A stretch of 64,000 nt of DNA, taken from contig NZ_JADDOJ010000008.1 of assembly GCF_015159745.1 (NCBI RefSeq), positions 1 through 64,000 on the forward strand, given 5' to 3'. Of the stretch, positions 27,322 through 37,220 are shown piece by piece; the first letter of the stretch is position 1; every line of letters starts with the position of its first letter. Below the pieces are notes generated by a model that saw only the letters and a list, made by a program, of their open reading frames with translations, had not been told where the DNA came from and ran no database searches. This stretch comes from Ramlibacter aquaticus. Lineage in GTDB: Bacteria; Pseudomonadota; Gammaproteobacteria; Burkholderiales; Burkholderiaceae_C. A program made the position numbers and the translations under genes.

Positions 27322-29238
27322 ATGTTCGATTTCGTCCGCAAGCACACCAAGGTCATGCAGATTCTGCTGTTTCTGCTGATCTTCCCTTCGTTCGTGCTGG
27401 TCGGCATCAACGGCTACAACCGCTTCCGCGAGAAGGGCGACGCCGTCGCCACCGTCGACGGCCAGGACATCCTGCAGGGTGACTGGGACGCGACGCACAA
27501 GCGCGAGATCGATTCCATGCGCCAGCGCATGCCCACCATCGATCCCAAGCTGCTGGATTCGCCGGCCGCCAAGTACGCCACGCTGGAGCGCATGGTGCGC
27601 GACCGCGTGGTCATGGCGGCGGCCAGCAAGGACCACCTCACGGCCAGCGACGCCCGCCTGGCGCGCGAGCTGCAGCAGAACCCGACCATCGCCGCGCTGC
27701 GCGGCCCGGACGGCAAGCTGGACGTGGCCCGCTACCGCCAGCTGGTGGGGGCGCAGGGCATGTCGCCGCAGATGTTCGAGGAAAGTGTGCGGGCCGACAT
27801 CTCCTCGCGGCAGGTGCTGGCCGGCGTCGGCGGCACCAGCTTCACCACCGCGGCCCAGGCCGCGCCCACGCTCAACGCCTACTTCGAGCGCCGCGAGGTG
27901 CAGGTGGCGCAGTTCGACCCGGCCGCCTACGTGGCGCGGGTCAACGTGAGCGACGCCGACATCGAGGCCTACTACAAGGCCAACCCGAACCAGTTCCAGG
28001 CCCCCGACCAGGCCGACATCGAGTACCTGGTGCTGGACCTGGACTCGCAGGCCAAGGGCATCGCCGTCAACGAGCAGGACCTGAAGACCTACTACGACCA
28101 GAACGTGGCCAAGACGGCGGCCCCGCAGGAGGAGCGACGCGCCAGCCACATCCTGGTGGCCGTGGCCAAGAATGCGCCCGCCGCCGAACGCGAGAAGGCC
28201 AAGGCGCGCGCCGAGCAGATCGACGCCGAGGCGAAGAAGAACCCCGAGCGCTTCGCCGAACTGGCCAAGAAGAACTCCGACGACAAGTCGAACGCGGCCA
28301 ACGGCGGCGACCTCGACTGGTTCACCCGCGGCGCGATGACCAAGCCCTTCGAGGACGCGGTCTTCGCCATGAAGAAGGGCGAGGTGAGCGGCGTGGTCGA
28401 GACCGATTTCGGCTATCACGTCATCAAGCTCACCGACGTCAAGTCGCCCAAGCCCAAGACCTTCGAGGAGATGCGCCCCGAACTGGAGGCGCAGATGCGC
28501 AAGCAGCTCGCGCAGAAGAAGTTCGCCGAGAGCGCGGAGACCTTCAGCAACACGGTCTACGAGCAGGCGGACAGCCTCAAGCCCGCCGCGGACAAGCTCA
28601 AGCTGGACGTTCGCAGCGCCAACGGCGTGGGCCGCAACCCGGCCCCGGGCGCCACCGGCGCCCTGGCCAACCCGAAGTTCCTGGCGGCCCTGTTCGCACC
28701 CGACAGCGTGAACAACAAGCGCAACACCGAGGCCGTCGAGGTTGCGCCCAACACGCTGGCGTCGGGCCGCATCGTCAAGTACGTGCCGGCCCACACCCGC
28801 CCGCTGGAGGAGGTCAAGGCCCAGGCGCGCGAGAAGCTGGTGGCCCTGCGCGCCGCTGAGATGGCGCGCAAGGACGGCCAGGAGAAGCTGGCGGCCTGGA
28901 CGGCCAACCCGGCCTCGGCGAGCCTGCCGGCCGCGGTGACGCTGTCGCGCCAGGACAGCCAGAAGCAGCCGCAGCCCGTGCTGGAGGCCGCCCTGCGTGC
29001 CGACCCCGCCAAGCTGCCCGCCTTCAGCGGCGTGGACCTGGGCGCCCAGGGCTTCGCGGTGCTGCGCGTCACCAAGGTGGTGCCGCGCGACCCGCCGGCC
29101 CCGGCGATGGCGCAGGAAGAGCGCGACCAGTACAGCCGCTGGTGGGGCACGGCCGAGAACCTCGCCTACTACGACCTGCTGAAGGAACGCTTCAAGGCGA
29201 AGATCCTGGCGCCCAAGCCGGACGGCTACAAGTTTTGA
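27322..29238 (+). CDS. ppiD: Peptidylprolyl isomerase / periplasmic chaperone PpiD-like (SurA_N and parvulin domains)
   Basis: Membrane-anchored periplasmic folding factor of 638 residues for proteins leaving the Sec translocon. One N-terminal transmembrane helix (about 11-30, LLFLLIFPSFVLVGING) precedes a SurA_N-like chaperone region (about 40-200). The parvulin domain (about 265-375) shows RRASHILVAV, FAELAKKNSDD, GGDLDWFTRGAM, PFEDAVFAMKKGEVSGVV and TDFGYHVIKL. A helical C-terminal region follows. The parvulin motif is well conserved, so isomerase activity is possible, although E. coli PpiD has little. Its position after hupB is the usual one. Confidence 0.93.
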   Translation: MFDFVRKHTKVMQILLFLLIFPSFVLVGINGYNRFREKGDAVATVDGQDILQGDWDATHKREIDSMRQRMPTIDPKLLDSPAAKYATLERMVRDRVVMAAASKDHLTASDARLARELQQNPTIAALRGPDGKLDVARYRQLVGAQGMSPQMFEESVRADISSRQVLAGVGGTSFTTAAQAAPTLNAYFERREVQVAQFDPAAYVARVNVSDADIEAYYKANPNQFQAPDQADIEYLVLDLDSQAKGIAVNEQDLKTYYDQNVAKTAAPQEERRASHILVAVAKNAPAAEREKAKARAEQIDAEAKKNPERFAELAKKNSDDKSNAANGGDLDWFTRGAMTKPFEDAVFAMKKGEVSGVVETDFGYHVIKLTDVKSPKPKTFEEMRPELEAQMRKQLAQKKFAESAETFSNTVYEQADSLKPAADKLKLDVRSANGVGRNPAPGATGALANPKFLAALFAPDSVNNKRNTEAVEVAPNTLASGRIVKYVPAHTRPLEEVKAQAREKLVALRAAEMARKDGQEKLAAWTANPASASLPAAVTLSRQDSQKQPQPVLEAALRADPAKLPAFSGVDLGAQGFAVLRVTKVVPRDPPAPAMAQEERDQYSRWWGTAENLAYYDLLKERFKAKILAPKPDGYKF

Positions 29239-29285
29239 GGCGAGGGCAGGGCGACAGCCGCCTTGCCGCCGCGTGAAGCCGCATG

Positions 29286-29317
29286 AAGCCCGGTGTCGTG
29301 AGACGCCGGGCTTTGTT
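29286..29317 (+). terminator. Rho-independent terminator of ppiD
   Basis: Twelve-bp stem (29286-29297 with 29302-29313, one G-U pair) with a GTGA tetraloop, followed by TTTGTT. It begins 48 bases past the ppiD stop. Confidence 0.75.
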
Positions 29318-29383
29318 CATTGGGGGGCCGCCCAGGCCGCTGGCGGCCCCGACCCGAACACAAGGGGCCCGGCAACGCCGGTC

Positions 29384-29447
29384 CTGAAACTGAAACGGGC
29401 CCCGCAGGGCCCGTGCTGAAATTGAAACGGGCCCGACAGGGCCCGTT
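29384..29447 (-). terminator. Two tandem hairpins (32-base direct repeat) downstream of tRNA-His
   Basis: Two adjacent 32-base units (29384-29415 and 29416-29447) match at 28 of 32 positions. Each holds a perfect hairpin: 8 bp with loop CGCA in the first, 9 bp with loop GACA in the second. In the minus direction each stem is followed by TTTCA-TTTCAG, so they look like a duplicated terminator for tRNA-His. The rest of the 29239-29459 stretch has the ppiD terminator and no gene. Confidence 0.6.
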
Positions 29448-29459
29448 CAGAGGAATGCT

Positions 29460-29536
29460 TGGGGTGGCTGATGGGACTCGAACCCACGACAACCAGGATC
29501 ACAACCTGGGACTCTACCAACTGAGCTACAGCCACC
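29460..29536 (-). tRNA. tRNA-His (anticodon GUG)
   Basis: Complete cloverleaf of 77 bases on the minus strand. The acceptor arms GTGGCTG and CAGCCAC pair, the extra G at -1 faces C73 as required for histidine identity, the D arm is TAGCTCAGTTGGTAGAG, and the anticodon loop TTGTGAT holds GTG. CCA is encoded. Confidence 0.96.
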
Positions 29537-29548
29537 GCAGAGACCGCG

Positions 29549-29578
29549 ATTATAGCGGCTTGCGGACGCGGTTTTCAG
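29549..29578 (-). promoter_or_regulatory. Predicted promoter of tRNA-His
   Basis: On the minus strand CTGAAA (29578-29573), an 18-base spacer, then consensus TATAAT (29554-29549). Transcription would begin about 6 bases before the mature tRNA 5' end. Confidence 0.6.
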
Positions 29579-29593
29579 CCGCGGCCCGAATCC

Positions 29594-30568
29594 TCAGTTG
29601 ACCATCACCAGCTTGCCCTTGACCTCGCGCGAGCCCATGCGGGCGTAGGCGGCCTTGAGCTCGGCCATGGGCATGGTGCGGTCGATGACCGGCTTGACCT
29701 TGCCCTGGCCGTACCAGCCGGCCAGCTCCTGCATCATCGCGGCGTTGGCCTTGGGCTCGCGGCGGGCGAAGTCGCCCCAGAACACGCCGACGATGGACGC
29801 GCCCTTGAGCAGCGCCAGGTTCAGCGGCAGCGCGGGGATGGGGCCGGAGGCGAAGCCCACCACCAGGTAGCGGCCGCGCCAGGCGATGGAGCGGAAGGCC
29901 GGCTCGGCGAAGCTGCCGCCCACCGGGTCGTAGATCACGTCCGGGCCCTTGCCGCCGGTGGCGGCCTTGATGGCCTCGCGCAGGTCGCCCTGGCTGTAGT
30001 TGATGGTCTCGTCGGCGCCTATGGACTTGCACAACGCGCACTTCTCGTCGGTGGAGGCGGCGGCGATCACGCGCGCGCCCACCGCCTTGGCGATCTGGAT
30101 CGCGGAGGTGCCCACGCCGCCCGCGGCGCCCAGCACCAGCACGGTCTCGCCGGCCTTGAGCTGCGCCCGGTCGATGAGCGCATGGTGCGAGGTGGCGTAG
30201 ATCATGATGAAGGCCGCCGCGTCCACGAAGGGGAAGCCCGCCGGCAGCGGCATGCACAGGTCGGCCTTGGCCAGGGTGTGGGTGCCGAAGCCGCCGGTGC
30301 CCGAGAGGCAGGCCGCCGCCTGGCCCACCTTGAGCTGGGTCACGCCTTCACCCACGGCCGCGACCACGCCCGCGTACTCCGAGCCGGGCACGAAGGGCAG
30401 CGGCGGCTTGAACTGGTACTTGTTTTGCACGATGAGCAGGTCGGGGAAGTTCAGGCTCGCCGCCTTGATTTCCAGCAGCACCTCGCCCGGCCCCGGCACG
30501 GGGGTGGGCAGCTCTTTCCATTGCAGGGCGTCGACGCCCACGGGGTTCTCGCACAGCCAGGCATGCAT
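29594..30568 (-). CDS. NADPH:quinone oxidoreductase family protein (zinc-free MDR)
   Basis: Medium-chain reductase of the quinone-oxidoreductase branch, 324 residues, expected to reduce quinones or enones with NADPH. There is a GroES-like N-terminal domain (about 1-125, [20 protein letters not shown]) without the zinc ligands of alcohol dehydrogenases. The Rossmann domain has [19 protein letters not shown] (about 143-161), where the AAGGVG pattern is typical of quinone reductases. [19 protein letters not shown] near the C-terminal half fits acyl-CoA-degradation neighbours of this family. A minus-strand TATGAT (30614-30609) and a GGAGACACGAAC ribosome site precede the ATG. Confidence 0.88.
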   Translation of the reverse strand: MHAWLCENPVGVDALQWKELPTPVPGPGEVLLEIKAASLNFPDLLIVQNKYQFKPPLPFVPGSEYAGVVAAVGEGVTQLKVGQAAACLSGTGGFGTHTLAKADLCMPLPAGFPFVDAAAFIMIYATSHHALIDRAQLKAGETVLVLGAAGGVGTSAIQIAKAVGARVIAAASTDEKCALCKSIGADETINYSQGDLREAIKAATGGKGPDVIYDPVGGSFAEPAFRSIAWRGRYLVVGFASGPIPALPLNLALLKGASIVGVFWGDFARREPKANAAMMQELAGWYGQGKVKPVIDRTMPMAELKAAYARMGSREVKGKLVMVN

Positions 30569-30683
30569 GTTCGTGTCTCCTAGGTTCGGGGTGTCCGGGT
30601 TGGCGCGCATCATAGGGGGCGCCCGCGGGCGGCGATGTCCCAGCGGGGACGGGCACCCCGTCCGTACAATGGCCGCATCCCCG

Positions 30684-31442
30684 ATGAAGATACTCCTATC
30701 CAACGACGACGGCTTCCAGGCTCCCGGCCTGCTGGCGCTGTACGAGGCCCTGCGCGACCTGGGTGAGGTCGAGGTGGTGGCGCCCGAGCACAACAACAGT
30801 GCGAAATCGAACGCGCTCACGCTGCATTCGCCGCTGTACGTGCACCGCGCGGCCAACGGCTTCCGCTACGTGAACGGCACGCCGGCCGACTGCGTGCACG
30901 TCGCGCTCACCGGCCTGCTCGGCGAGATGCCCGACCTGGTGGTCAGCGGCATCAACAACGGCGCCAACATGGGCGACGACACCATCTACTCCGGCACCGT
31001 GGGTGCCGCGATGGAGGGATACCTCTTCGGCGTGCCCGCGATCGCCTTCTCGCTGGTGCACAAGGGCTGGGCCCACCTGGACGACGCGGCCCGCAAGGCG
31101 CGCGAGCTGGTGCAGCACCTGGTCGCGCAGCGCGCGCTGGGAGCGGCGCCCTGGCTGCTGAACGTGAACATCCCCAACCGCCCCCATGCCGAGATCGGAC
31201 CCTTCGAGGTCTGCCGCCTGGGCCGCCGCCATGCCGCAGAGCGCGTGATCCCTCAGACCAGCCCGCATGGCGAGACCATGTACTGGATCGGTGGCGCGGG
31301 CGCGGCCAAGGACGACGCCCCCGGCACCGACTTCCATGCCACCGCGCGTGGCCACGTGGCCGTGACGCCGTTGCAGATCGACCTCACGGACCACGAGGCG
31401 CTGGCCTCCTGGGCACCGCGCGTGCCGCCGGCCCAGCCATGA
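30684..31442 (+). CDS. surE: 5'/3'-nucleotidase SurE
   Basis: Metal-dependent survival-protein phosphatase acting on nucleoside monophosphates and short polyphosphates, 252 residues. The N-terminal motif [12 protein letters not shown] contains the metal-binding Asp pair, followed by [27 protein letters not shown] and [26 protein letters not shown], the family active-site segments. It is the first gene of surE-pcm-nlpD-rpoS, a stress-related cluster long known in proteobacteria. TACAAT (30665-30670) lies 13 bases before the ATG and could be a promoter with a very short leader. The stop overlaps pcm by four bases. Confidence 0.95.
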   Translation: MKILLSNDDGFQAPGLLALYEALRDLGEVEVVAPEHNNSAKSNALTLHSPLYVHRAANGFRYVNGTPADCVHVALTGLLGEMPDLVVSGINNGANMGDDTIYSGTVGAAMEGYLFGVPAIAFSLVHKGWAHLDDAARKARELVQHLVAQRALGAAPWLLNVNIPNRPHAEIGPFEVCRLGRRHAAERVIPQTSPHGETMYWIGGAGAAKDDAPGTDFHATARGHVAVTPLQIDLTDHEALASWAPRVPPAQP

Positions 31443-32200
31443 GCCGCCGGCCCGGTTTTCCAGCCCGCATGCCGGGCAGCGCCGCGGCGCCCGTCGCGAC
31501 GCGGCCGCCGCAGCCCGCGCCGCAGCCCCAGGCCCCGCGCGGGCACGGCCTGGATTCGCAGGCCGTGCGCCAGCGCATGGTGCACAAGCTGGCCGCCCAG
31601 GGCGTGGCCGATGCGCGCGTGCTGGAGGCCATGGGCCAGGTGGAGCGCCACCGCTTCGTCGACAGCGCGCTCGTCAACCAGGCCTACGAGGACACCAGCC
31701 TGCCGATCGGACTGGGTCAGACCATCTCCAAGCCGAACGTGGTCGCGCGCATGGTGGAACTGCTGCTGGGCGGCCAGGCCGAGGCCGACGGCCGCCTGGG
31801 GCGCGTGCTCGAGATCGGCACCGGCTGCGGCTACCAGGCCGCAGTGCTGGCGCGCGTCGCACGCGAGGTGTACAGCATCGAGCGCCTGCGCGGCCTGCAC
31901 GAGAAGGCGCGCGAGAACCTGCGCCACTTCCGCCTGTCCAACGTGCACCTGCTGTTCGGCGACGGCATGCTGGGCTACCCCAAGGGTGCACCGTATGCGG
32001 GCATCATCGCGGCGGCAGGGGGCGAGGCGATCCCCGCCACCTGGGTGGAGCAACTCGCCGTCGGCGGCCGCATCGTCGCGCCCATGCTCACCGCCACCGG
32101 CCAGCAGGCCCTGGTGGTGCTCGAAAGAACGCCTCGCGAAGTGAAACAAACTGTGCTTGAGGCGGTTCACTTTGTCCCCCTAAAATCCGGAATTGCTTGA
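31439..32200 (+). CDS. pcm: Protein-L-isoaspartate O-methyltransferase
   Basis: SAM-dependent repair enzyme that methylates isoaspartyl residues in damaged proteins, 253 residues. An N-terminal Pro/Ala-rich extension of about 40 residues is unusual relative to the 208-residue E. coli enzyme. The core has [30 protein letters not shown], then SAM motif [16 protein letters not shown] and the [11 protein letters not shown] segment. Overlap with surE (ATGA) and the 14-base gap to nlpD place it inside the stress cluster. The extended start could in principle be an earlier in-frame choice, but the ATGA coupling supports it. Confidence 0.93.
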   Translation: MSRRPGFPARMPGSAAAPVATRPPQPAPQPQAPRGHGLDSQAVRQRMVHKLAAQGVADARVLEAMGQVERHRFVDSALVNQAYEDTSLPIGLGQTISKPNVVARMVELLLGGQAEADGRLGRVLEIGTGCGYQAAVLARVAREVYSIERLRGLHEKARENLRHFRLSNVHLLFGDGMLGYPKGAPYAGIIAAAGGEAIPATWVEQLAVGGRIVAPMLTATGQQALVVLERTPREVKQTVLEAVHFVPLKSGIA

Positions 32201-32214
32201 AGGAACACCAACAG

Positions 32215-33135
32215 ATGCGCGTTACGCGGACCCAGGGATGGAAGTTGTCGGTCGTGTGCGCGGCCGCGGTGCTCGCAGGTTGCGCAACCCACAGCCGCAC
32301 GCCCGCCCCGGTCGAGGACCGCAGCGCAGGCCGCACCCCCTCATCGGCGGCCATGCCCGGCGAGCCGGCACGCAGCCTGCCCGGGGCCGAGAACGCCGGG
32401 CGCCCCGGCTACTACACCGTGCGGCCCGGCGATACGCTGATCCGCATCGCGCTGGACGCCGGCCAGAACTGGCGTGACATCGCGCGCTGGAACAACCTCG
32501 ACAACCCCAACGTGATCGAAGTCGGCCAGGTGCTGCGCGTGGTCCCGCCGGTGGCCGCCGTGGCCCAGATTCCGCGTCCTGTGGGGCCGGCCACCGGGAC
32601 TGCCGTGCCGGTTCCCGCGCCGGCACCTGCGGCCAGCGCGGCCTCCGCGCCCGCCGCTGCACCCGCACCGGCCGCGCCTGCTGCCTCCGCCCCGGCCAGC
32701 GCCGTGGTGCCGCCGGCGAGCGCCAGCGCCCCCGCGCCCCAGCCCGCCGTGCCGGCCGAGGACGAGATCGGCTGGTCCTGGCCGGTGCCCACCGGGGGCA
32801 GCGTCATCGCCGGCTTCGACGAACAGCGCAACAAGGGCCTGGACATCTCCGGCAAAGCCGGCGAGCCGGTGCTCGCCGCCGCCGACGGCCGCGTGGTCTA
32901 TGCCGGCGCCGGCCTGCGCGGCTACGGCAACCTGATCATCCTCAAGCACAACAACACCTACCTGTCGGCCTACGCCCACAACCAGGTGTTGCTGGTCAAG
33001 GAGGACCAGACCGTGCGCAAGGGCCAGAAGATCGCCGAGATGGGCAACAGCGACGCCGACCGCGTCAAGCTGCACTTCGAGATCCGCCGCCAGGGCAAGC
33101 CCGTGGATCCGGCGCGTTACCTGCCCGCGAGGTAG
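32215..33135 (+). CDS. nlpD: NlpD/LppB-type lipoprotein with LysM and degenerate LytM domains
   Basis: Envelope lipoprotein of 306 residues that activates the amidase AmiC during septal peptidoglycan splitting. The lipobox ends at Cys23 (LAGC), the LysM domain spans about 66-110 ([14 protein letters not shown]), a Pro/Ala linker 112-185, and an M23/LytM domain 188-306. The metal-binding His of active LytM enzymes is replaced by Asn207 (NKGLD), as in E. coli NlpD, although Asp211, His255 and His287 remain. An activator rather than a hydrolase is therefore expected. AAGGA precedes the ATG at 32215. In E. coli this gene carries rpoS promoters, so the same may hold here. Confidence 0.93.
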   Translation: MRVTRTQGWKLSVVCAAAVLAGCATHSRTPAPVEDRSAGRTPSSAAMPGEPARSLPGAENAGRPGYYTVRPGDTLIRIALDAGQNWRDIARWNNLDNPNVIEVGQVLRVVPPVAAVAQIPRPVGPATGTAVPVPAPAPAASAASAPAAAPAPAAPAASAPASAVVPPASASAPAPQPAVPAEDEIGWSWPVPTGGSVIAGFDEQRNKGLDISGKAGEPVLAAADGRVVYAGAGLRGYGNLIILKHNNTYLSAYAHNQVLLVKEDQTVRKGQKIAEMGNSDADRVKLHFEIRRQGKPVDPARYLPAR

Positions 33136-33137
33136 GC

Positions 33138-34127
33138 ATGCCCAGGCGCAACGGGCAAGGACGGCCACCGTCCCCGGGCGCAACCGAAGGCGAGGGGGCG
33201 GGCGCGCCCACGGACGCGGCGCCTGAACCCGCGCTGCGCGACATCCCGGCCGACGTGGCCGGCGAGTCCAGCGACACGCTGACCCTGTACCTGCGCGAGA
33301 TCCGGCGCACCGAGCTGTTCACCGCGCAGGAGGAGTTCGAGACGGCCACCCGCGCGCGGGCCGGCGACTTCCTGGCCCGCCAGTCCATGATCGAGCACAA
33401 CCTGCGGCTGGTGGTCAGCATCGCCAAGGGCTACCTGGGCCGCGGCGTGCCGCTCTCCGACCTGATCGAGGAGGGCAACCTGGGCCTGATGCACGCGATC
33501 GAGAAGTTCGAGCCCGAGCGGGGCTTCCGCTTCTCCACCTACGCGACCTGGTGGATCCGTCAGGCCGTGGAGCGCGCGGTGATGAACCAGGGCCGGGTGA
33601 TCCGCCTGCCGGTGCACGTGGTGCGCGAGCTGCAGCAGGTGCTGCGCGCCCGCCGCACGCTGGAGAACGATCCCGCCTTCATCGCCCGGCGCGGCGGCTT
33701 CCAGGGCGAGGGCGTGCGCGTCGAGGACGTCGCGGCCCTGCTCGGGCGCGAAGTGCACGAGGTCGCCGAACTGCTCGCCATGGCCGAAACCCCGCGCTCG
33801 CTGGACGCCACCGGCGACCGCGGCGACGACGACCAGAAGCTGTCCGACAGCATGCCGGACGAACTGGCCGTGGACCCCACCGGGGTCACCCACACCCACG
33901 AGGTCGAACGCCTGCTGGAGAACTGGATCGCCGCGCTGTCCGCGCGCGAGAAGGAGATCCTGGAGGGCCGCTTCGGCCTGCACGACCGCGAGCCCGAGAC
34001 GCTGGAGGTGCTGAGCGAGCGGCTCGGCCTCACCCGCGAACGGGTGCGCCAGATCCAGAACGAGGCCCTCTTGAAACTGCGACGCCACATGACCCGCAAC
34101 GGAATCGACAAGGGAGCGCTGTTCTGA
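33138..34127 (+). CDS. rpoS: RNA polymerase sigma factor RpoS
   Basis: Stationary-phase and general stress sigma factor, 329 residues. An acidic, low-complexity N-terminal tail (about 1-45) is followed by region 1.2 ([16 protein letters not shown]), region 2 ([55 protein letters not shown] in the usual order), region 3, and region 4 with the helix-turn-helix ending [21 protein letters not shown]. It begins 2 bases after nlpD, with GAGG overlapping the nlpD stop. The stop overlaps the exonuclease start (TGATG). Confidence 0.95.
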   Translation: MPRRNGQGRPPSPGATEGEGAGAPTDAAPEPALRDIPADVAGESSDTLTLYLREIRRTELFTAQEEFETATRARAGDFLARQSMIEHNLRLVVSIAKGYLGRGVPLSDLIEEGNLGLMHAIEKFEPERGFRFSTYATWWIRQAVERAVMNQGRVIRLPVHVVRELQQVLRARRTLENDPAFIARRGGFQGEGVRVEDVAALLGREVHEVAELLAMAETPRSLDATGDRGDDDQKLSDSMPDELAVDPTGVTHTHEVERLLENWIAALSAREKEILEGRFGLHDREPETLEVLSERLGLTRERVRQIQNEALLKLRRHMTRNGIDKGALF

Positions 34128-34924
34128 TGCCCTGGCCGGTTCTCGTCTTCGACATCGAATCCATCCCCGACATCGCCGGCCTGCGGGCCTTGCGCGGCGC
34201 GCCGTCCGACCTGCCGGACGACCAGGTCTACGCCGCCTGGAAGGCCGAGCGCGAGGCTGAAGGCCGCAGCGACTTCATGCCCCTGCACCTGCAGCGCATC
34301 CTGGTCATCAGTTGCGTGTTCCGCAACGCCGAGGGGCTGCGCGTGCACTCCTTCGTGGACCGCGACGGCAAGAGCGAGGGCAAGGTGGTGCAGACCTTCT
34401 TCAACGCCATCGAGAAGCACGTGCCGCAGCTGGTGAGCTGGAACGGCGGCGGCTTCGACCTGCCGGTGCTGCACTACCGCGGCCTGGTGCACGGGGTGGT
34501 GGCCGACCGCTACTGGTGCCTGGGCGAGGAGGGCGGCAGCGGCGACCGCGAGTTCAAGTACAACAACTACATCAGCCGCTACCACATGCGGCACCTGGAC
34601 CTGATGGACCTGCTGGCGATGTACCAGCCCAAGAACAACGCGCCGCTGGACGCCATGGCCAAGCTGTGCGGCTTCCCCGGCAAGCTGGGCATGGACGGCT
34701 CCAAGGTCTACGAGGCTTTTCTGGCCGGGCAGACCGAGGAGATCCGCCGCTACTGCGAGACGGACGTGATGAACACCTACCTGGTGTACTGCCGGTTCCA
34801 GAAGATGCGCGGCGGCTTCACCGAGGCCGAATACGAGCAGGAGGTCGGCTTCGTCCGGTCCACCCTGGGCGAGCTGGCGCCCAACGAGCCGCACTGGCAG
34901 GAGTACCTCGCCGCCTGGGCCTGA
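34127..34924 (+). CDS. Predicted 3'-5' exonuclease, DNA polymerase B-like (PolB-like exonuclease superfamily)
   Basis: DEDD-superfamily exonuclease of 265 residues, probably acting on RNA or DNA ends in the cytoplasm. The first catalytic motif is VFDIESIPD (Asp9, Glu11), the second VSWNGGGFDLPVLHYR, and the third lies near RRYCETDVMNTYLVY (YxxxD). These match the proteobacterial PolB-like-2 group. It is a stand-alone nuclease without a polymerase domain. A one-base overlap couples it to rpoS, and rlmD follows 12 bases later. The physiological substrate is not known to me. Confidence 0.85.
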   Translation: MPWPVLVFDIESIPDIAGLRALRGAPSDLPDDQVYAAWKAEREAEGRSDFMPLHLQRILVISCVFRNAEGLRVHSFVDRDGKSEGKVVQTFFNAIEKHVPQLVSWNGGGFDLPVLHYRGLVHGVVADRYWCLGEEGGSGDREFKYNNYISRYHMRHLDLMDLLAMYQPKNNAPLDAMAKLCGFPGKLGMDGSKVYEAFLAGQTEEIRRYCETDVMNTYLVYCRFQKMRGGFTEAEYEQEVGFVRSTLGELAPNEPHWQEYLAAWA

Positions 34925-34936
34925 GACAATCGGGCC

Positions 34937-36328
34937 ATGACGACAGGAAGTGAGAAGCCGGCGCTGCCCGAGGGCTGGCTGGCCGTGGATGCGCTGGACA
35001 TCGACGCCCAGGGCGTGGCGCGCCGCGAAGACGGCAAGGTGGTGTTCATCGAGGGCGCGCTGCCCTTCGAGACCGTGTCGGCCGAGGTGCGCCGGCGCAA
35101 GAACAACTGGGAGCAGGCGACGCTGACGGCGATCCACCGCGAATCGTCGCAGCGCGTGCGCCCGGCCTGCCCGCATTTCGGGCTGCACGACGGCGCCTGC
35201 GGCGGCTGCAAGATGCAGCACCTGCACCCGTCCGCCCAGGTGGCCATCAAGCAGCGGGTGCTGGAGGACAACCTCTGGCACCTGGGCAAGGCGCGCGCCG
35301 AGTCGGTGCTGCGGCCCATCGAGGGCCCGGCCTGGGGCTACCGCTGGCGGGCCCGTTTCTCGGTGCGGCACGTGCACAAGAAGGGCGCCGTGCTGGTGGG
35401 CTTCCACGAGCGCAAGAGCCGCTACGTGGCCGACATCCGCGAATGCCATGTGGTGCCGCCCCATGTGAGCGACCTGCTCATGCCGCTGCGCGCGCTCATC
35501 GCCTCCATGGACGCGATCGAGACCTGCCCGCAGATCGAGCTGGCCTGCGGGGACGAGGTGACGGCGCTGGTGCTGCGCCACCTGGAGCCGCTGTCGGCGG
35601 GTGACCTGGAGAAGCTTCGGGCCTTCGCCGCCGCCCACCCCGGCGTGCAGTGGTGGCTGCAGCCCAAGGGCCCGGACACCGTGCGCCTGCTGGACGAGGG
35701 CGGCCCGCAACTCGCCTACGCGCTGCCCGAGTTCGGCATCCACATGCCCTTCCGGCCCACCGATTTCACCCAGGTCAACCCGCACATCAACCGGGTGCTG
35801 GTGGGGCGTGCGCTGCGCCTGCTGGACGTGCAGGCGGGCGACCGCGTGATCGACTGGTTCTGCGGGCTGGGCAACTTCACGCTGCCGCTGGCCACGCGCG
35901 CCGGCGAGGTGCTGGGCATCGAGGGCAGCGAGGCCCTGGTGGCGCGCTCGCGCGAGAACCTGGCCCGCAACCGCGAGGCGGGCACGCGGCTGGCGCCCAC
36001 TCAGTTCGCCGCCCGCAACCTGTTCGAGATGACGCCGCAGCAGCTGGTGGCCGACGGCAAGGCTCAGCGCTGGCTGGTCGACCCGCCGCGCGAAGGCGCC
36101 TTCGCGCTCGCCAAGGCACTCGCCGACCTGCACCAGGACCCGTCGCTTCGCCAGGGCTGGGTGCCCCCGGCGCGCATCGTCTACGTGAGCTGCAACCCGG
36201 CCACGCTGGCGCGCGACGCCGGCCTGCTGGTGCACCAGGCCGGCTACCGGCTGAGCGCGGCCGGGGTGGTCAACATGTTCCCGCACACCGCGCACGTGGA
36301 ATCCATCGCGGTGTTCGACCTCGCCTGA
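34937..36328 (+). CDS. rlmD: 23S rRNA (uracil-1939-C5)-methyltransferase
   Basis: SAM-dependent iron-sulfur methyltransferase of 463 residues that makes m5U1939 in 23S rRNA. An N-terminal TRAM domain (about 12-68) precedes a four-Cys iron-sulfur cluster (Cys78, Cys88, Cys91, Cys170). The RNA-methyltransferase core includes [25 protein letters not shown] (SAM motif) and the nucleophile Cys in [18 protein letters not shown] hexamer (34925-34930) ends 6 bases before the ATG with no ribosome site, so its mRNA may be leaderless. The bidirectional terminator at 36392-36423 ends it. Confidence 0.93.
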   Translation: MTTGSEKPALPEGWLAVDALDIDAQGVARREDGKVVFIEGALPFETVSAEVRRRKNNWEQATLTAIHRESSQRVRPACPHFGLHDGACGGCKMQHLHPSAQVAIKQRVLEDNLWHLGKARAESVLRPIEGPAWGYRWRARFSVRHVHKKGAVLVGFHERKSRYVADIRECHVVPPHVSDLLMPLRALIASMDAIETCPQIELACGDEVTALVLRHLEPLSAGDLEKLRAFAAAHPGVQWWLQPKGPDTVRLLDEGGPQLAYALPEFGIHMPFRPTDFTQVNPHINRVLVGRALRLLDVQAGDRVIDWFCGLGNFTLPLATRAGEVLGIEGSEALVARSRENLARNREAGTRLAPTQFAARNLFEMTPQQLVADGKAQRWLVDPPREGAFALAKALADLHQDPSLRQGWVPPARIVYVSCNPATLARDAGLLVHQAGYRLSAAGVVNMFPHTAHVESIAVFDLA

Positions 36329-36391
36329 GGCCGCCCGGAACGCGGCGCCCGGGGGGGACCGCCTGCCTGCGCGAACAGCGCTCCCGACCCC

Positions 36392-36423
36392 AAGAAAAAA
36401 GGCCCGCGCATGCGGGCCTTTTC
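36392..36423. terminator. Bidirectional terminator between rlmD and the Bax-inhibitor gene
   Basis: AAGGCCCGC and GCGGGCCTT form a 9-bp stem with a GCAT loop (36399-36420), with A-rich sequence on the left and TTTT on the right. It can serve both converging genes. Confidence 0.8.
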
Positions 36424-36456
36424 GTTCGGGCCGGAGGGACCCCGGGGGCGGGCGGC

Positions 36457-37146
36457 TTACTCGCGGTCGCCGCCCAGCACGCCCAGCAGCACCAGCAGGC
36501 TCTGGAACACGTTGAAGGCGTCCAGGTACAGGGCCAGGGTGGCGCTGATGTAGTTGGTCTCGCCGCCGTCGATCACCTGCTTCAGGTCGAACAGCATGTA
36601 GCCGCTGAAGATCATGATGGCCAGCACGCTGATCACCAGCATGCCCGGGCCGGAGCCGACGAACACGTTGATGATGCTGCCGATCATCAGCGCCAGCGCG
36701 CCGACGAAGAGCCACTTGCCCAGGCCGGACAGGTCGCGCTTGATCACGGTGGCCACCGAGGCCATGACGAAGAACACGCCGGCAGTGCCGCCGAAGGCCG
36801 TCATGATGAGTTCGGGGCCGTTCCTGAAGCCCAGGATCATGGCGATGAGCCGCGACAGCATCAGGCCCATGAAGAAGGTGAAGCCCAGCAGCACGGGCAC
36901 GCCGGCGGCCGAGTTCTTGGTGCGCTCGATGGCGAACATGAAGGCGAAGGCGCCGCCCAGGAACACGATCATGCTCATGCCGCCGGTGAAGTGCGTGGCC
37001 AGGCCGGTCTGCACGCCTATCCAGGCGCCCAGCACGGTAGGCAGCATGCTCAGGGCGAGCAGCCAGTAGGTGTTGCGCAGCACCCGGTTGCGCTGCGCCG
37101 CGGACGGGACATAGCCGTAGCCGTAGTTCTGGATCGGTTCGTTCAT
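36457..37146 (-). CDS. Bax inhibitor-1 / YccA family membrane protein
   Basis: Inner-membrane protein of 229 residues with seven predicted helices of the TMBIM/BI-1 fold. In E. coli YccA binds and restrains the FtsH protease; calcium leakage is reported for other bacterial members. The family region IERTKNSAAGVPVLLGFTFFMGLMLS and the C-terminal SGYMLFDLKQVIDGGETNYISATLALYLDAFNVF, containing the paired acidic residues, are clear in order. It has a short cytoplasmic head (MNEPIQNYGYGYVPSAAQ). The gene stands alone, with a terminator downstream and a promoter region of 74 bases shared with the divergent GlcG-like gene. Confidence 0.9.
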   Translation of the reverse strand: MNEPIQNYGYGYVPSAAQRNRVLRNTYWLLALSMLPTVLGAWIGVQTGLATHFTGGMSMIVFLGGAFAFMFAIERTKNSAAGVPVLLGFTFFMGLMLSRLIAMILGFRNGPELIMTAFGGTAGVFFVMASVATVIKRDLSGLGKWLFVGALALMIGSIINVFVGSGPGMLVISVLAIMIFSGYMLFDLKQVIDGGETNYISATLALYLDAFNVFQSLLVLLGVLGGDRE

Positions 37147-37220
37147 GAGAGGAGTCTCCGTGGAGGGTGACAGCGGTTAGATGGGGCGATTCTAGGTTGG
37201 TTCAAGTATGCTCCCGGTCC

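Noticed and set aside
32215-33135. NlpD as an active M23 peptidase
   Set aside because: The metal-binding His is Asn207, as in E. coli NlpD, so catalytic activity is unlikely.
33560-36715. A 1051-residue minus-strand open frame
   Set aside because: Antisense to rpoS, the exonuclease and rlmD, which are all recognised genes. Its composition is biased and it has no domain.
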